A stretch of 64,000 nucleotides of DNA from Oscillospiraceae bacterium (GTDB taxonomy: Bacteria; Bacillota; Clostridia; Oscillospirales; Ruminococcaceae): contig JAFRUS010000107.1 of NCBI GenBank assembly GCA_017438745.1, positions 32,939 through 96,938 on the forward strand. The letters are read 5' to 3'. Below are positions 8,766-16,747 of the stretch, in pieces. The notes below the pieces were generated by a model, which saw only the letters and a list, made by a program, of their open reading frames with translations, did no database searches and was not told the origin of the DNA. Positions within the stretch are counted from its first letter, which is position 1. Every line of letters begins with the position of its first letter. The position numbers and the translations under genes were made by a program.

Positions 8766-10057
8766 TGAAACGACTTGTAATCTCACTCGCCGCAGTTACC
8801 CTGCTGTTCCTTTCGCTCGCTCTGCTGTGGCTTTTCGCTGTTCCGAAGCTTACGCTTTCACGAATAAATGCACGTTCCGTAACCGTCAACCGTCTTAACA
8901 GCGTTCTCGAAAATGAGATATCAGAAGGAAAAGAACCTGAAGCATCTGTCGCAGAACTTCTGACACTTCACGAAGCACAGATGCCTGACGAAATAAAATT
9001 TCTATCCGGAAAGAATACTGAAGGAAGTGTGTTCTCGGCATCCGGCGGCGGCGGAAACATGATCTGTCCGGTGCATAAAGACGAAGAGATCATAGGTTTT
9101 GCCGTTTACACCTACTCCGATCCGTTAAAGCATATATCCGATGTACTTGTACTTTCCGTACTTGCATTCTGCTGGCTTGCAGCAACGGTATTTCTGATAT
9201 TCATCTATATAAATATACTTAAGCCGTTCGTCAGACTTTCAGAATATCCTGAGCGTATCGCCAAAATGCCTGACACCGACAAGCTGCCGGAAACACGCAA
9301 CCGTCGTTTCGGTAAATTCATCTGGAGCATGAACATGCTCCGTGACGTGCTTATAAATGAACGAAACCGCTCGGAAAGACTCGAAGGTCAAAGGCGTACT
9401 CTTCTCGCATCCGTTGCACATGGTGTCAAGACTCCGGTCACAAACATCCGTCTGTACGCCGAAGCGATAAAGACCGGCCTCTACTCTGAAAACGGCAGCG
9501 ACAATGCCGCTCTTGCAGAAAAAATCGACCGGAATGCCGAAAAGATACAGTCACTTGTAAAGGAACTCATCGAAACATCAGCATCTGCCGCAAGCAGCTA
9601 TACACCGGAGATAACGTCTTTCTACATTTCCGAAATGGCAAAAATAATTTCAGGCGAATACACGGAGCGAATGAACATAAGCCACATTCCGTTTGCAGTG
9701 GAGTGCCGCTCCGAACACATAATGAACAGTGACCTTTACGGTCTTGTCCGCATTGTTTCACAGCTTATTGAAAATGCTGTGAAGTACGGAAACGGTGAAG
9801 GAATAAAGGTAAGCATTGAATCCGACCCGGACGGCGTATGTATTTCAGTCCGCAACAAGGGTGAACTCCTGCCCGAAGAGGAACTGCTGTTTATCTTCGA
9901 CAGCTTCCGCCGCGGCTCAAATTCACACGACGTTGAAGGAAGCGGAATAGGTTTGTTTACTGCAAGAACAATAGCCTCCGCCCTTGGAGGAAGCGTTGCC
10001 GCAAGACGGCTTGAAGACTCCGGTGAAATGGAGTTTACAGTTTACATACCGGACTAA
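8765..10057 (+). CDS. membrane sensor histidine kinase
   Basis: 430 aa with two membrane helices (about residues 4-27 and 122-145) enclosing an extracellular sensor loop of about 95 aa, followed by a short HAMP-like linker, the dimerisation/phosphotransfer domain and a HATPase domain. The H-box reads SVAHGVKTPVTN (His about residue 219), the AHxxKTP variant of Firmicute kinases. N-box QLIENAVKYG and G2-box GSGIGLFTAR are intact. It phosphorylates the response regulator encoded one base upstream. Signal unknown. Confidence 0.93.
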   Translation: MKRLVISLAAVTLLFLSLALLWLFAVPKLTLSRINARSVTVNRLNSVLENEISEGKEPEASVAELLTLHEAQMPDEIKFLSGKNTEGSVFSASGGGGNMICPVHKDEEIIGFAVYTYSDPLKHISDVLVLSVLAFCWLAATVFLIFIYINILKPFVRLSEYPERIAKMPDTDKLPETRNRRFGKFIWSMNMLRDVLINERNRSERLEGQRRTLLASVAHGVKTPVTNIRLYAEAIKTGLYSENGSDNAALAEKIDRNAEKIQSLVKELIETSASAASSYTPEITSFYISEMAKIISGEYTERMNISHIPFAVECRSEHIMNSDLYGLVRIVSQLIENAVKYGNGEGIKVSIESDPDGVCISVRNKGELLPEEELLFIFDSFRRGSNSHDVEGSGIGLFTARTIASALGGSVAARRLEDSGEMEFTVYIPD

Positions 10058-10104
10058 GGCCTGAAAAACAACCACAGATAAAACATCCGAAAAGAGGAAT
10101 ACTA

Positions 10105-10548
10105 ATGAATGAATATATGAAAATGGCAGTAGAAGAAGCTGAAACAGGTATCCGTGCCGGACACGGCGGTCCCTTCGGATGCGTTATAGTAAAGGACGGC
10201 AAAGTAGTAGGCCGCGGCCACAACGAAGTAATAAAATGCAATGACCCGACCTGTCATGGCGAAGTAATGGCCATAAGAGCCGCAAGCAAAGCTCTTGGTA
10301 CTTTCGACTTAAACGGCTGTGAACTCTACACCTCAGCAGAACCATGCCCGATGTGTTTCGGTGCTATCCGCTGGGCAAACATAAAAAAAGTTTACTACGG
10401 CTGCAATATCGCAGACACGGATTCCATCGGTTTCCGCGACAAGGAGTTTTACCTCTCCCCTGCAGATATCTGCGAGGAGCTTAACAGAAAAGAATGTCTT
10501 GAACTTTTCGAAGAATACCGGAATATCAAAGACAAGACCGGCTACTGA
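10105..10548 (+). CDS. nucleoside/guanine deaminase (CDA-like, zinc-dependent)
   Basis: 147 aa. Zinc site and catalytic residues CHGEVMAI (His and Glu) and PCPMCFGAI (two Cys) are those of the cytidine-deaminase fold, and the surrounding segments (GGPFGCVIVKDG, YTSAEPCPMC, DTDSIGFRDKEFY) resemble guanine deaminase of the Bacillus GuaD type rather than TadA. It converts guanine to xanthine plus ammonia if that reading is right. Followed by a strong terminator. The tail, SPADICEELNRKECLELFEEY, fits the small GuaD group. Confidence 0.85.
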   Translation: MNEYMKMAVEEAETGIRAGHGGPFGCVIVKDGKVVGRGHNEVIKCNDPTCHGEVMAIRAASKALGTFDLNGCELYTSAEPCPMCFGAIRWANIKKVYYGCNIADTDSIGFRDKEFYLSPADICEELNRKECLELFEEYRNIKDKTGY

Positions 10549-10571
10549 TCTTCGGTCTGCCGAACAGAAAA

Positions 10572-10610
10572 AACGGACACCCTGAAAAACAAGGTGTCCG
10601 TTATTTTTTT
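10572..10610. terminator. bidirectional intrinsic terminator between deaminase and GGDEF genes
   Basis: Stem AACGGACACC / GGTGTCCGTT with a TGAAAAACAA loop and a T-run; it can serve the plus-strand deaminase and, with its A-run, the convergent minus-strand GGDEF gene. Confidence 0.8.
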
Positions 10611-11637
10611 ATATAACTACCTGATTCCTGCCGTTGCTTTTACCGTAGTATAGCTTTTCGTCGGCTTTGGAGATCCAGGCATCATTATTTATCTCACTTG
10701 AATATGCCGAAACGCCGATAGTCACTGTGATATTCAGCGAATTGTCTTCATACCTGAAGATCTCATTTTCGATTTTCTTACGAAGCGTTTCAAGCAAATC
10801 GGTACTGCATCCTCTCTTTGTGGAAAGAATGATGAACTCCTCTCCTCCCCATCGGCACACCGTACAGTCCTTACAAATCTGCTTTGCAAATTCTGCAACT
10901 TCATGCAGAATGTAGTCACCGCAGTTATGGCCGTATGAATCGTTGACCTTTTTGAAATAATCAATGTCGAGCATAGCCATCCAGCAGTCTTCCGGATTTT
11001 TTATCTCCATACTGTCAAGCACTGCAAGCAGATAATGACGGTTATATAACCCCGTAAGATTATCCATCAGCGCCATCTTCTCAAGCATTTCCTCTGATCT
11101 TATCGCCACATGATGGAAAAGACAGATGAACAGGATCACTATGCTGAATGTTGCCACCGAATTGAAAATAACAAGTATATCAGTCGCTTTCTGCGGAATA
11201 TCGTAAAGCGGTTCATTGTATCTTGCATAAACATACATGACCGCATAGCAGATAACATGAATAAAGATCGTAAGTGCGAAAGGCAGCTCTTTTCCAAGCA
11301 CTCTTTTATGCATATATCCGTTATAGCTAACACACGCGATCATTCCAAGCGCATACAGCTGAAAAGCCTGCTCCGTCCCGGCGCAGATGATACCGATCAC
11401 CATAAAACCGAGAATGACCGTATAAATTATCACCGTAGATATCAGATAGTGCTTTTTTAAAATAAGAAAAATATTACTTGTATTCAGAACCAGCTTGCCG
11501 TAAACAATATATCTCATGAGCGGCATATCATAGATAGCTGCAAATACAAGGAAAAATATATCTGTAGCCAGTAAAAATCCGCCGAAAAACAGCGTCAGAT
11601 GTTTTATAATAGTCGTGTTTTTATTAAAATCAGTCAT
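10609..11637 (-). CDS. membrane GGDEF diguanylate cyclase
   Basis: About 342 aa from the ATG at 11637 (MTDFNKN). The N-terminal half has about six membrane helices (residues 15-190). The C-terminal GGDEF domain begins with NLTGLYNRHYLL and carries MLDIDYFKKVND and the active-site loop GGEEF, so it is predicted to make cyclic-di-GMP from two GTP. No clear RxxD inhibitory site is seen upstream of the active loop. It sits alone with its own promoter at 11771-11799. Confidence 0.88.
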   Translation of the reverse strand: MTDFNKNTTIIKHLTLFFGGFLLATDIFFLVFAAIYDMPLMRYIVYGKLVLNTSNIFLILKKHYLISTVIIYTVILGFMVIGIICAGTEQAFQLYALGMIACVSYNGYMHKRVLGKELPFALTIFIHVICYAVMYVYARYNEPLYDIPQKATDILVIFNSVATFSIVILFICLFHHVAIRSEEMLEKMALMDNLTGLYNRHYLLAVLDSMEIKNPEDCWMAMLDIDYFKKVNDSYGHNCGDYILHEVAEFAKQICKDCTVCRWGGEEFIILSTKRGCSTDLLETLRKKIENEIFRYEDNSLNITVTIGVSAYSSEINNDAWISKADEKLYYGKSNGRNQVVI

Positions 11638-11770
11638 TGACCCCACCCCGAAAATCCAGTCTGTATGAAAGAAAAGAAGCATAACACAGTATTATTCTTC
11701 CTTTAAAACCTCATGTACAGATAAGTATGATCCCCAAAAACAGCCTATATCAAAGCTTCTCTGTATAACT

Positions 11771-11799
11771 ATTATACCAAAATCAAGAACAAATTGCAA
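11771..11799 (-). promoter_or_regulatory. promoter of the GGDEF gene
   Basis: On the minus strand TTGCAA (11799-11794), 17-bp spacer, TATAAT (11776-11771). Leaves a leader of about 125 nt before the ATG at 11637. Confidence 0.6.
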
Positions 11800-11908
11800 C
11801 GGAATTGCTGAATAATATCAGCGATTCTTTTGCAGAATCACATCAGCTTTCGCCGATTATAATATTCAGGATTGAAAATCAGGTCTGATTATGTTATATG
11901 CTTCCCGC

Positions 11909-14395
11909 TTATTCCATTCCGATAAAGCTGTAATCCTGAGCCTCGATCGCTGCTTTGATAACATCGACAGGTACGTCGCTGCTTAATGTGATAACAGCAG
12001 TATTTGTGTTGTGGTCTGGAGCAGCGCTCTCGATGCCATCGATTGCTTCAAGAGTTTTCTTCACTCTTGACTCGCAGTGTTCGCACATCATTCCTTCGAT
12101 TTTTAATGTCTTTGTCATAACTTTTTCCTCCGTTTTTACTATTCTTGTTTTTATTTTCTTATCATGACTTGCATCATGAATTTTAACCAGGTTAAGTCTG
12201 AGAGCATTCATGCACACGCAGAAACTTGACATCGCCATTGCCGCTGCACCGTATGCAGGCTTCATATCGATTCCGTACAGACCTATTGCAAGTGGTATGC
12301 ACACGGCGTTGTAAATGAATGCCCAGAACAGATTTTCGTGGATATTCCTTATAGTTGCCCTGCTCAGACGGATTGCTGATGAAACATCTGTCAGTCTGTT
12401 CTTCATGACAACTATATCAGCCGCATCTATCGCAACGTCTGCGCCAGCGCCAATTGCTATTCCTGTATCCGCTGTGGTCAGTGCGGGAGCGTCGTTGATA
12501 CCGTCGCCTGCCATGATGACCTTTCCCTGCTTTTTAAGCTCTGATATTTTCTTTGCCTTGCCGTCAGGAAGAACTCCCGCGATGACATCATCAATACCTG
12601 CCTGTCTGCCAATTGCACGGGCTGTACGTTCGTTGTCTCCCGTGAGCATAACTACGTTTATGCCCATGCCTTTCAGCTCTTTTACTGCTGCCGCTGAGTC
12701 GCTTTTTATCGTGTCAGCAACGGCAATGATACCTGTAAACTTACCGCCCTTTGCAAACAACAGAGGTGTTTTTCCCTCGTCGGAAAGTTCAGTAACTTTT
12801 GCAGAAAACTCTGCGGAGATATCATACTTCTGCGAGATATATTTATAGCTTCCGCCTTCAAGCAGTTCACCGTCAAGCGTTGCCGAAAGGCCGTTTCCCG
12901 CAAGAGCCTTAAAGTCATCGACTTCAGGGATAGTCATACCAGACGTTCTTGCAATAACTGCTTTTGCAAGAGGATGCTCACTTTTGACTTCAAGAGCCGA
13001 AGCATATGTGAGCAGCTCGTTTTCGGTGATTTCATACGGAATAATATCCGTAACTTCCGGTCTTCCCTCGGTGACAGTTCCTGTCTTGTCGAGTGCAGCT
13101 ATATTCGCTCTGCCGACAGCTTCAAGTGAAGCGGCAGTCTTGTAAAGTATGCCGTTTTTCGCACCGACTCCGCTTCCAACCATGACAGCAACGGGAGTAG
13201 CAAGTCCAAGCGCACACGGACAGCTTATAACTAGCACCGATATTGCTCTTGCTATGGCAAAGCTGAATTCCTTGCCTGCAATCAGCCATCCTGCAAGAGT
13301 AAGCAGAGCTACCACCATAACAGCCGGAACAAATATTCCCGATACTTTATCTGCTATTCGTGCAATAGGAGCCTTTGTAGCCGCTGCATCGGATACGGTC
13401 TTTATGATCTGAGAGAGCGTAGTATCTTTGCCGACTCTTGTGGCACGGCAGCGGATATAGCCTGATTTGTTTATTGTAGCTGCAGATACGACAGATCCTT
13501 CTTCTTTGTCTGCCGGAATGCTTTCGCCTGTGAGTGCGGATTCGTCCACCGAAGACGAGCCGTATACCACAACTCCGTCGGCAGGAATACTTGCACCGGG
13601 CTTTACTGCAAAAATATCACCCTCACGGACTTCTCCGATACCAACTTCGTGTTCTTCTCCGTCTTTATAAAGAACAGCCGTCTTCGGAGCAAGTTTCATA
13701 AGTCCTTTCAGGGCATCGGTGGTCCGGCCTTTTGACATTGCTTCAAGCATCTTACCGACTGTGATGAGTGCAGGTATCATCGCTGCCGATTCAAAATAAA
13801 GATTCATTCCGTATTTCATAACGATCTCATGCTCGCCGTTTCCCTGAGCAAGTATCATAATGAACAGTTCAGCCAGAGAATATCCGAACGAGGCACCTGA
13901 ACCAAGTGCTACGAGCGTGTCCATATTAGGATGTCCGCTTAAAAGCGACTTAAAACCGTTTGTGAAGAATTTTGAATTTATCATCATGATGATGATAGCG
14001 AGAAGCATCTCAAATACACCTAAGAACACATAATTATCAAAAGCCGCCGGTGCGGGGAATCCCCACATCATATGGCCCATTGAAAAGTACATCAAAACCA
14101 GCAGCACTGCTACTGATTTTATCAGTCGCTTTTTCAGCACCGGTGTTTCCGTGTCTTTAAGCATATCGTCATCAGCTGCCGTTTGTTCAGCCTGTGCTCC
14201 CTTTTTCGAAGCACCATAGCCTGCGTTCTCAACGGCCCTGATGATATCCGCATCAGATGCAGTCCCCTCAACGCCCATTGAATTTGTGAGAAGGCTTACC
14301 GCACAGCTCTGCACTCCCGGAACAGCTGACACAGCCTTTTCTACTCTTGCACTGCATGCGGCACAGCTCATTCCCGTTACATTGTATTGTTCCAT
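11909..14395 (-). CDS. copA: copper-translocating P1B-type ATPase
   Basis: 828 aa. N-terminal heavy-metal-associated domain with GMSCAAC (residues 8-14), eight membrane helices, TGES actuator loop, the metal-channel motif SCPCALG, phosphorylation site DKTGT, GDGINDAPAL hinge, and an unusual second HMA domain at the extreme C-terminus (GMMCEHC, residues about 763-769) after a charged linker. It exports Cu(I). It follows csoR by 11 bp and shares its copper-responsive promoter. The C-terminal HMA domain could represent a copper chaperone (CopZ-like) fused to the pump; it begins at an internal Met with its own near-consensus spacing, so it could also be made separately. Confidence 0.95.
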   Translation of the reverse strand: MEQYNVTGMSCAACSARVEKAVSAVPGVQSCAVSLLTNSMGVEGTASDADIIRAVENAGYGASKKGAQAEQTAADDDMLKDTETPVLKKRLIKSVAVLLVLMYFSMGHMMWGFPAPAAFDNYVFLGVFEMLLAIIIMMINSKFFTNGFKSLLSGHPNMDTLVALGSGASFGYSLAELFIMILAQGNGEHEIVMKYGMNLYFESAAMIPALITVGKMLEAMSKGRTTDALKGLMKLAPKTAVLYKDGEEHEVGIGEVREGDIFAVKPGASIPADGVVVYGSSSVDESALTGESIPADKEEGSVVSAATINKSGYIRCRATRVGKDTTLSQIIKTVSDAAATKAPIARIADKVSGIFVPAVMVVALLTLAGWLIAGKEFSFAIARAISVLVISCPCALGLATPVAVMVGSGVGAKNGILYKTAASLEAVGRANIAALDKTGTVTEGRPEVTDIIPYEITENELLTYASALEVKSEHPLAKAVIARTSGMTIPEVDDFKALAGNGLSATLDGELLEGGSYKYISQKYDISAEFSAKVTELSDEGKTPLLFAKGGKFTGIIAVADTIKSDSAAAVKELKGMGINVVMLTGDNERTARAIGRQAGIDDVIAGVLPDGKAKKISELKKQGKVIMAGDGINDAPALTTADTGIAIGAGADVAIDAADIVVMKNRLTDVSSAIRLSRATIRNIHENLFWAFIYNAVCIPLAIGLYGIDMKPAYGAAAMAMSSFCVCMNALRLNLVKIHDASHDKKIKTRIVKTEEKVMTKTLKIEGMMCEHCESRVKKTLEAIDGIESAAPDHNTNTAVITLSSDVPVDVIKAAIEAQDYSFIGME

Positions 14396-14406
14396 ATAGA
14401 TCCTTT

Positions 14407-14742
14407 CTATTTCATGATCTTCTGCAATGTAGTTACAAGTTCATCTATAACTTCGTCTTTTCCTGCACGGATATCATTTACTACACAGCTTTTCATATGT
14501 GAAGCCAGCAGCTCCTTGCTGAAACTGTTAAGCGCACTGTTTATCGCTGATACCTGTATAAGTATGTCCGGGCAATAGGCGTCGTTTTCAAGCATCTTTT
14601 CAACTCCCCTGACCTGCCCTTCTATTCTTTTCAGACGATTCATAAGCGACTTGAATTCTTCCTCACTGCGTTTCTTCTTACGTTCACAGCAGGACTTTTC
14701 AGATCCCTGCTCAGAATTGCAGCAGCATTCTTTATTTTTCAT
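14407..14742 (-). CDS. csoR: CsoR-family copper-sensing repressor
   Basis: 111 aa from the ATG at 14742, chosen because an AAAGGAG site lies 8 bases upstream; a GTG at 14751 would overlap that site. All-helical CsoR fold with RLKRIEGQVRGVEKM, and the Cu(I) ligands Cys (DAYCPDIL), His and Cys (SHMKSCV) in the C-H-C pattern. An extra N-terminal Cys-rich stretch (CCCNSE, SCCERKKK) is present. It represses itself and copA until Cu(I) binds; two operator-like palindromes flank the promoter. Confidence 0.93.
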   Translation of the reverse strand: MKNKECCCNSEQGSEKSCCERKKKRSEEEFKSLMNRLKRIEGQVRGVEKMLENDAYCPDILIQVSAINSALNSFSKELLASHMKSCVVNDIRAGKDEVIDELVTTLQKIMK

Positions 14743-14758
14743 GGATAACACTCCTTTA

Positions 14759-14817
14759 TATACCCCTGCCGGGTATATTCTGGTTATAATTATATACCCT
14801 CATGGGGTATTTGTCAA
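14759..14817 (-). promoter_or_regulatory. copper-responsive csoR-copA promoter with two CsoR operators
   Basis: Minus-strand TTGACA (14817-14812), 17-bp spacer, TATAAT (14794-14789). Operator 2, TATACCCTCATGGGGTAT (14793-14810), fills the spacer exactly; operator 1, TATACCCCTGCCGGGTATA (14759-14777), sits over the predicted start site. Both are the A/T-flanked C-tract/G-tract palindromes typical of CsoR sites. Confidence 0.85.
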
Positions 14818-14833
14818 GCGTTAAAAGAGATAA

Positions 14834-14856
14834 CGGTCAGCCATTTCGGCTGACCG
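14834..14856. terminator. hairpin between alkD and the csoR promoter
   Basis: Perfect 9-bp stem CGGTCAGCC / GGCTGACCG, loop ATTTC, with T-rich sequence on both sides. Probably ends alkD transcription on the minus strand. Confidence 0.65.
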
Positions 14857-14899
14857 CTTTGTTTCGTTATTGGTTATGCATCACACCAGCAAATTACTG

Positions 14900-15595
14900 T
14901 TATCTGCTCTGACGCACCTTTAATGTCTTTAAATATGCCTTTTGTTCATCCGTGATCCTGTAGCTTTCCGCACTTTTCTGGATAGCTTTATTATGCGTCC
15001 AGTCATCCAGCTTCTTTTCTTCCAGATACGGTAAGATCGATTCATACTGCTTCGCAAGAGCTGTTGCAAAGTACCATGCGATCATCATTTTGATGTAATA
15101 TTCCTCAGACCTGACTGCCGCCACCATATCCGCATATTTTGTGTCAAACCGTTCATTCAGGAAGTGCTGCATCAGCATTCCTATCGCAAATCTGACTGTA
15201 TAGGTTTTCTCAGATTTTATCCACGTCTGAATGTACGGAAGCAGCTTCTCCGGATCTTTTTTAAAGGAAATGGGATTTAACTGATCGCAGGTAGCCCAGT
15301 TATCAATGAAGGGCAGAAATGCGCTAACTTCCGCAATGCACTTGTCAAAATCCTTCTCCAGTGATATCACAAAAGCGTGAAGCTGATCTTCATCGAAATA
15401 CTGATGCGGCAGTGCGGAAAGAAATTCTCCTGTGCCGCTGTCTTTATTTAAGCGTTTGGCAAACGCACGAAGCGCTGGTGTTCTGACTCCTATGATCCTG
15501 TCAGAATTTACTGTTGGAATAATCTTAGCCTGCATCACGGCATAGTCCTGATCACGCATTTGTAACAGTTCTGCTACGATCTCATCTCTGTTCAT
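14900..15595 (-). CDS. AlkD-like DNA alkylation repair protein
   Basis: 231 aa of HEAT-like helical repeats. Segments such as IIGVRTPALRAFAK near the N-terminus, FIDNWATCDQL in the middle and YYIKMMIAWYFATAL near residue 160 match the AlkC/AlkD family, which removes 3-methyladenine and 7-methylguanine from DNA without base flipping. The DNA-facing aromatic and acidic residues (Trp and Asp of DNWATCD) are present. It is a single gene, and it marks the left border of the defence island. Four 22-bp tandem repeats lie 125 bp upstream of its start. Confidence 0.85.
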   Translation of the reverse strand: MNRDEIVAELLQMRDQDYAVMQAKIIPTVNSDRIIGVRTPALRAFAKRLNKDSGTGEFLSALPHQYFDEDQLHAFVISLEKDFDKCIAEVSAFLPFIDNWATCDQLNPISFKKDPEKLLPYIQTWIKSEKTYTVRFAIGMLMQHFLNERFDTKYADMVAAVRSEEYYIKMMIAWYFATALAKQYESILPYLEEKKLDDWTHNKAIQKSAESYRITDEQKAYLKTLKVRQSR

Positions 15596-15719
15596 TCGGA
15601 TTCCCCCTTACTCATCCTTATTATACCAAGCTGCTGCCGAAAAGTCAATTATTTGGCTAAAAAGCGTTTCTGATGGCAATTTCTCGAATATTTCAAAACA
15701 ATAATTTGGTATCAAACAG

Positions 15720-15807
15720 TGCGGTTCGATAGCGGCAAGAGTGCGGTTTTGTAACCGTTAGAATGCGGTTCTAAGTCCGTGCAGCTGCGGTTTCGCTTCC
15801 GGTATAT
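15720..15807. repeat. four tandem degenerate 22-bp repeats
   Basis: TGCGGTT occurs at 15720, 15742, 15764 and 15786, exactly 22 bp apart, each followed 6-7 bases later by (C)CG. The units are otherwise divergent. They lie in the 519-bp gene-free stretch 15596-16114, upstream of alkD and before repeat copy 1. Nothing else is recognisable in that stretch. Confidence 0.7.
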
Positions 15808-15920
15808 ACAGGAATTTTAATCAATCAGATAGACCGTATTATCCATATTTGGTTTTTCTCCTTTAATTGCTGACTGATTGGGAGTTCTTCTTTAATTATT
15901 CGTTAAATGAAGGTCTCTTT

Positions 15921-16103
15921 TGCAAAGGGACAACCCTATGAAGGGGGAGAACAATAAAACCGCAGCAAAAGCACGGCATTTCTCCCCCTTCCTACGGTTT
16001 TCCCTCTGCACTCCTTTTCCGTCACCTTCCTCCTCATTGCCGGCTTTTGCTTTTTATTATAGTGCGACGGTTTTCGGGCTTAAGGCGAGGCCATGCGTTA
16101 TGG
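15921..16103 (+). repeat. defence-cassette boundary repeat, copy 1
   Basis: About 183 bp from TGCAAAGGGACAACC to TGCGTTATGG. It carries an 11-bp stem AAGGGGGAGAA / TTCTCCCCCTT, an A-rich GCAAAAGC segment complementary to a later GCTTTTGC, and a CTTAAGGCG segment near its end. It ends 12 bp before the 3' end of ptuB. Short frames across it are not conserved between copies. Confidence 0.9.
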
Positions 16104-16114
16104 AAAAAACTTAT

Positions 16115-16747
16115 TCATTTACAGTGTTTTTTTAGCCAGTCAAGAATAATTCCGCAATACTCATACTTCTGTCCTTTTTTATTAAAGCCGGAATATTTCT
16201 CGATAAACTTCTTTATAAGAGAATTGATATCTCCGGTAGCCTTGATTTTCTGAAGTTCACATACAAATTCTTTCTTTGCCCTGCTTCTGTTCTGAGGTAA
16301 TCCAACTTCAGAGCAATTCAGATTGAGAACTTTATCAAGGTCTTTATTTATAGCAGAATCTTCGGAATATATTATGCCATCAGAGCTGTAATGAATTCCT
16401 TTCAGTGTTTTTTCATCCAGCGGATTTACAGTTATTTTAGTATTTCCTCTGTGTTTGTCACAAATCAAGGCTCCTTTACCTTCATTACCATCACAGACTG
16501 CAAGCATATTGGTATACTCGAGAGCTTTCGACGCATCTGTGCTCTGCGGAGTTATATGTTCAATTGTAGCGCCTTTTTCATGAGATATCCTCTGCATACA
16601 ATACGCACATAAATACCCTTGTTCCTTCATTAATGATTCGATGATCTCATACTTATTTTCCTTAGAAAGTCCGTCGTAAGATGAGAATTTCTGCTTTTTA
16701 TATGAAGTAAGACATACTGGTTCTTTTCCTTTATTGATCTTTATCAT
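16115..16747 (-). CDS. ptuB: Septu HNH endonuclease PtuB
   Basis: 210 aa. HNH core LCAYCMQRISHEKGATIEH with CxxC, and a further zinc-site region CDGNEGKG followed by CDKHRGN, as in the TIGR02646-type HNH proteins that pair with an OLD/AAA ATPase. The start codon shares one base with the ptuA stop (TAATG), so the two are translationally coupled. In Septu the nuclease is held by PtuA and released when nucleotide pools or phage triggers change. Directly followed by boundary repeat copy 1. Confidence 0.85.
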   Translation of the reverse strand: MIKINKGKEPVCLTSYKKQKFSSYDGLSKENKYEIIESLMKEQGYLCAYCMQRISHEKGATIEHITPQSTDASKALEYTNMLAVCDGNEGKGALICDKHRGNTKITVNPLDEKTLKGIHYSSDGIIYSEDSAINKDLDKVLNLNCSEVGLPQNRSRAKKEFVCELQKIKATGDINSLIKKFIEKYSGFNKKGQKYEYCGIILDWLKKHCK

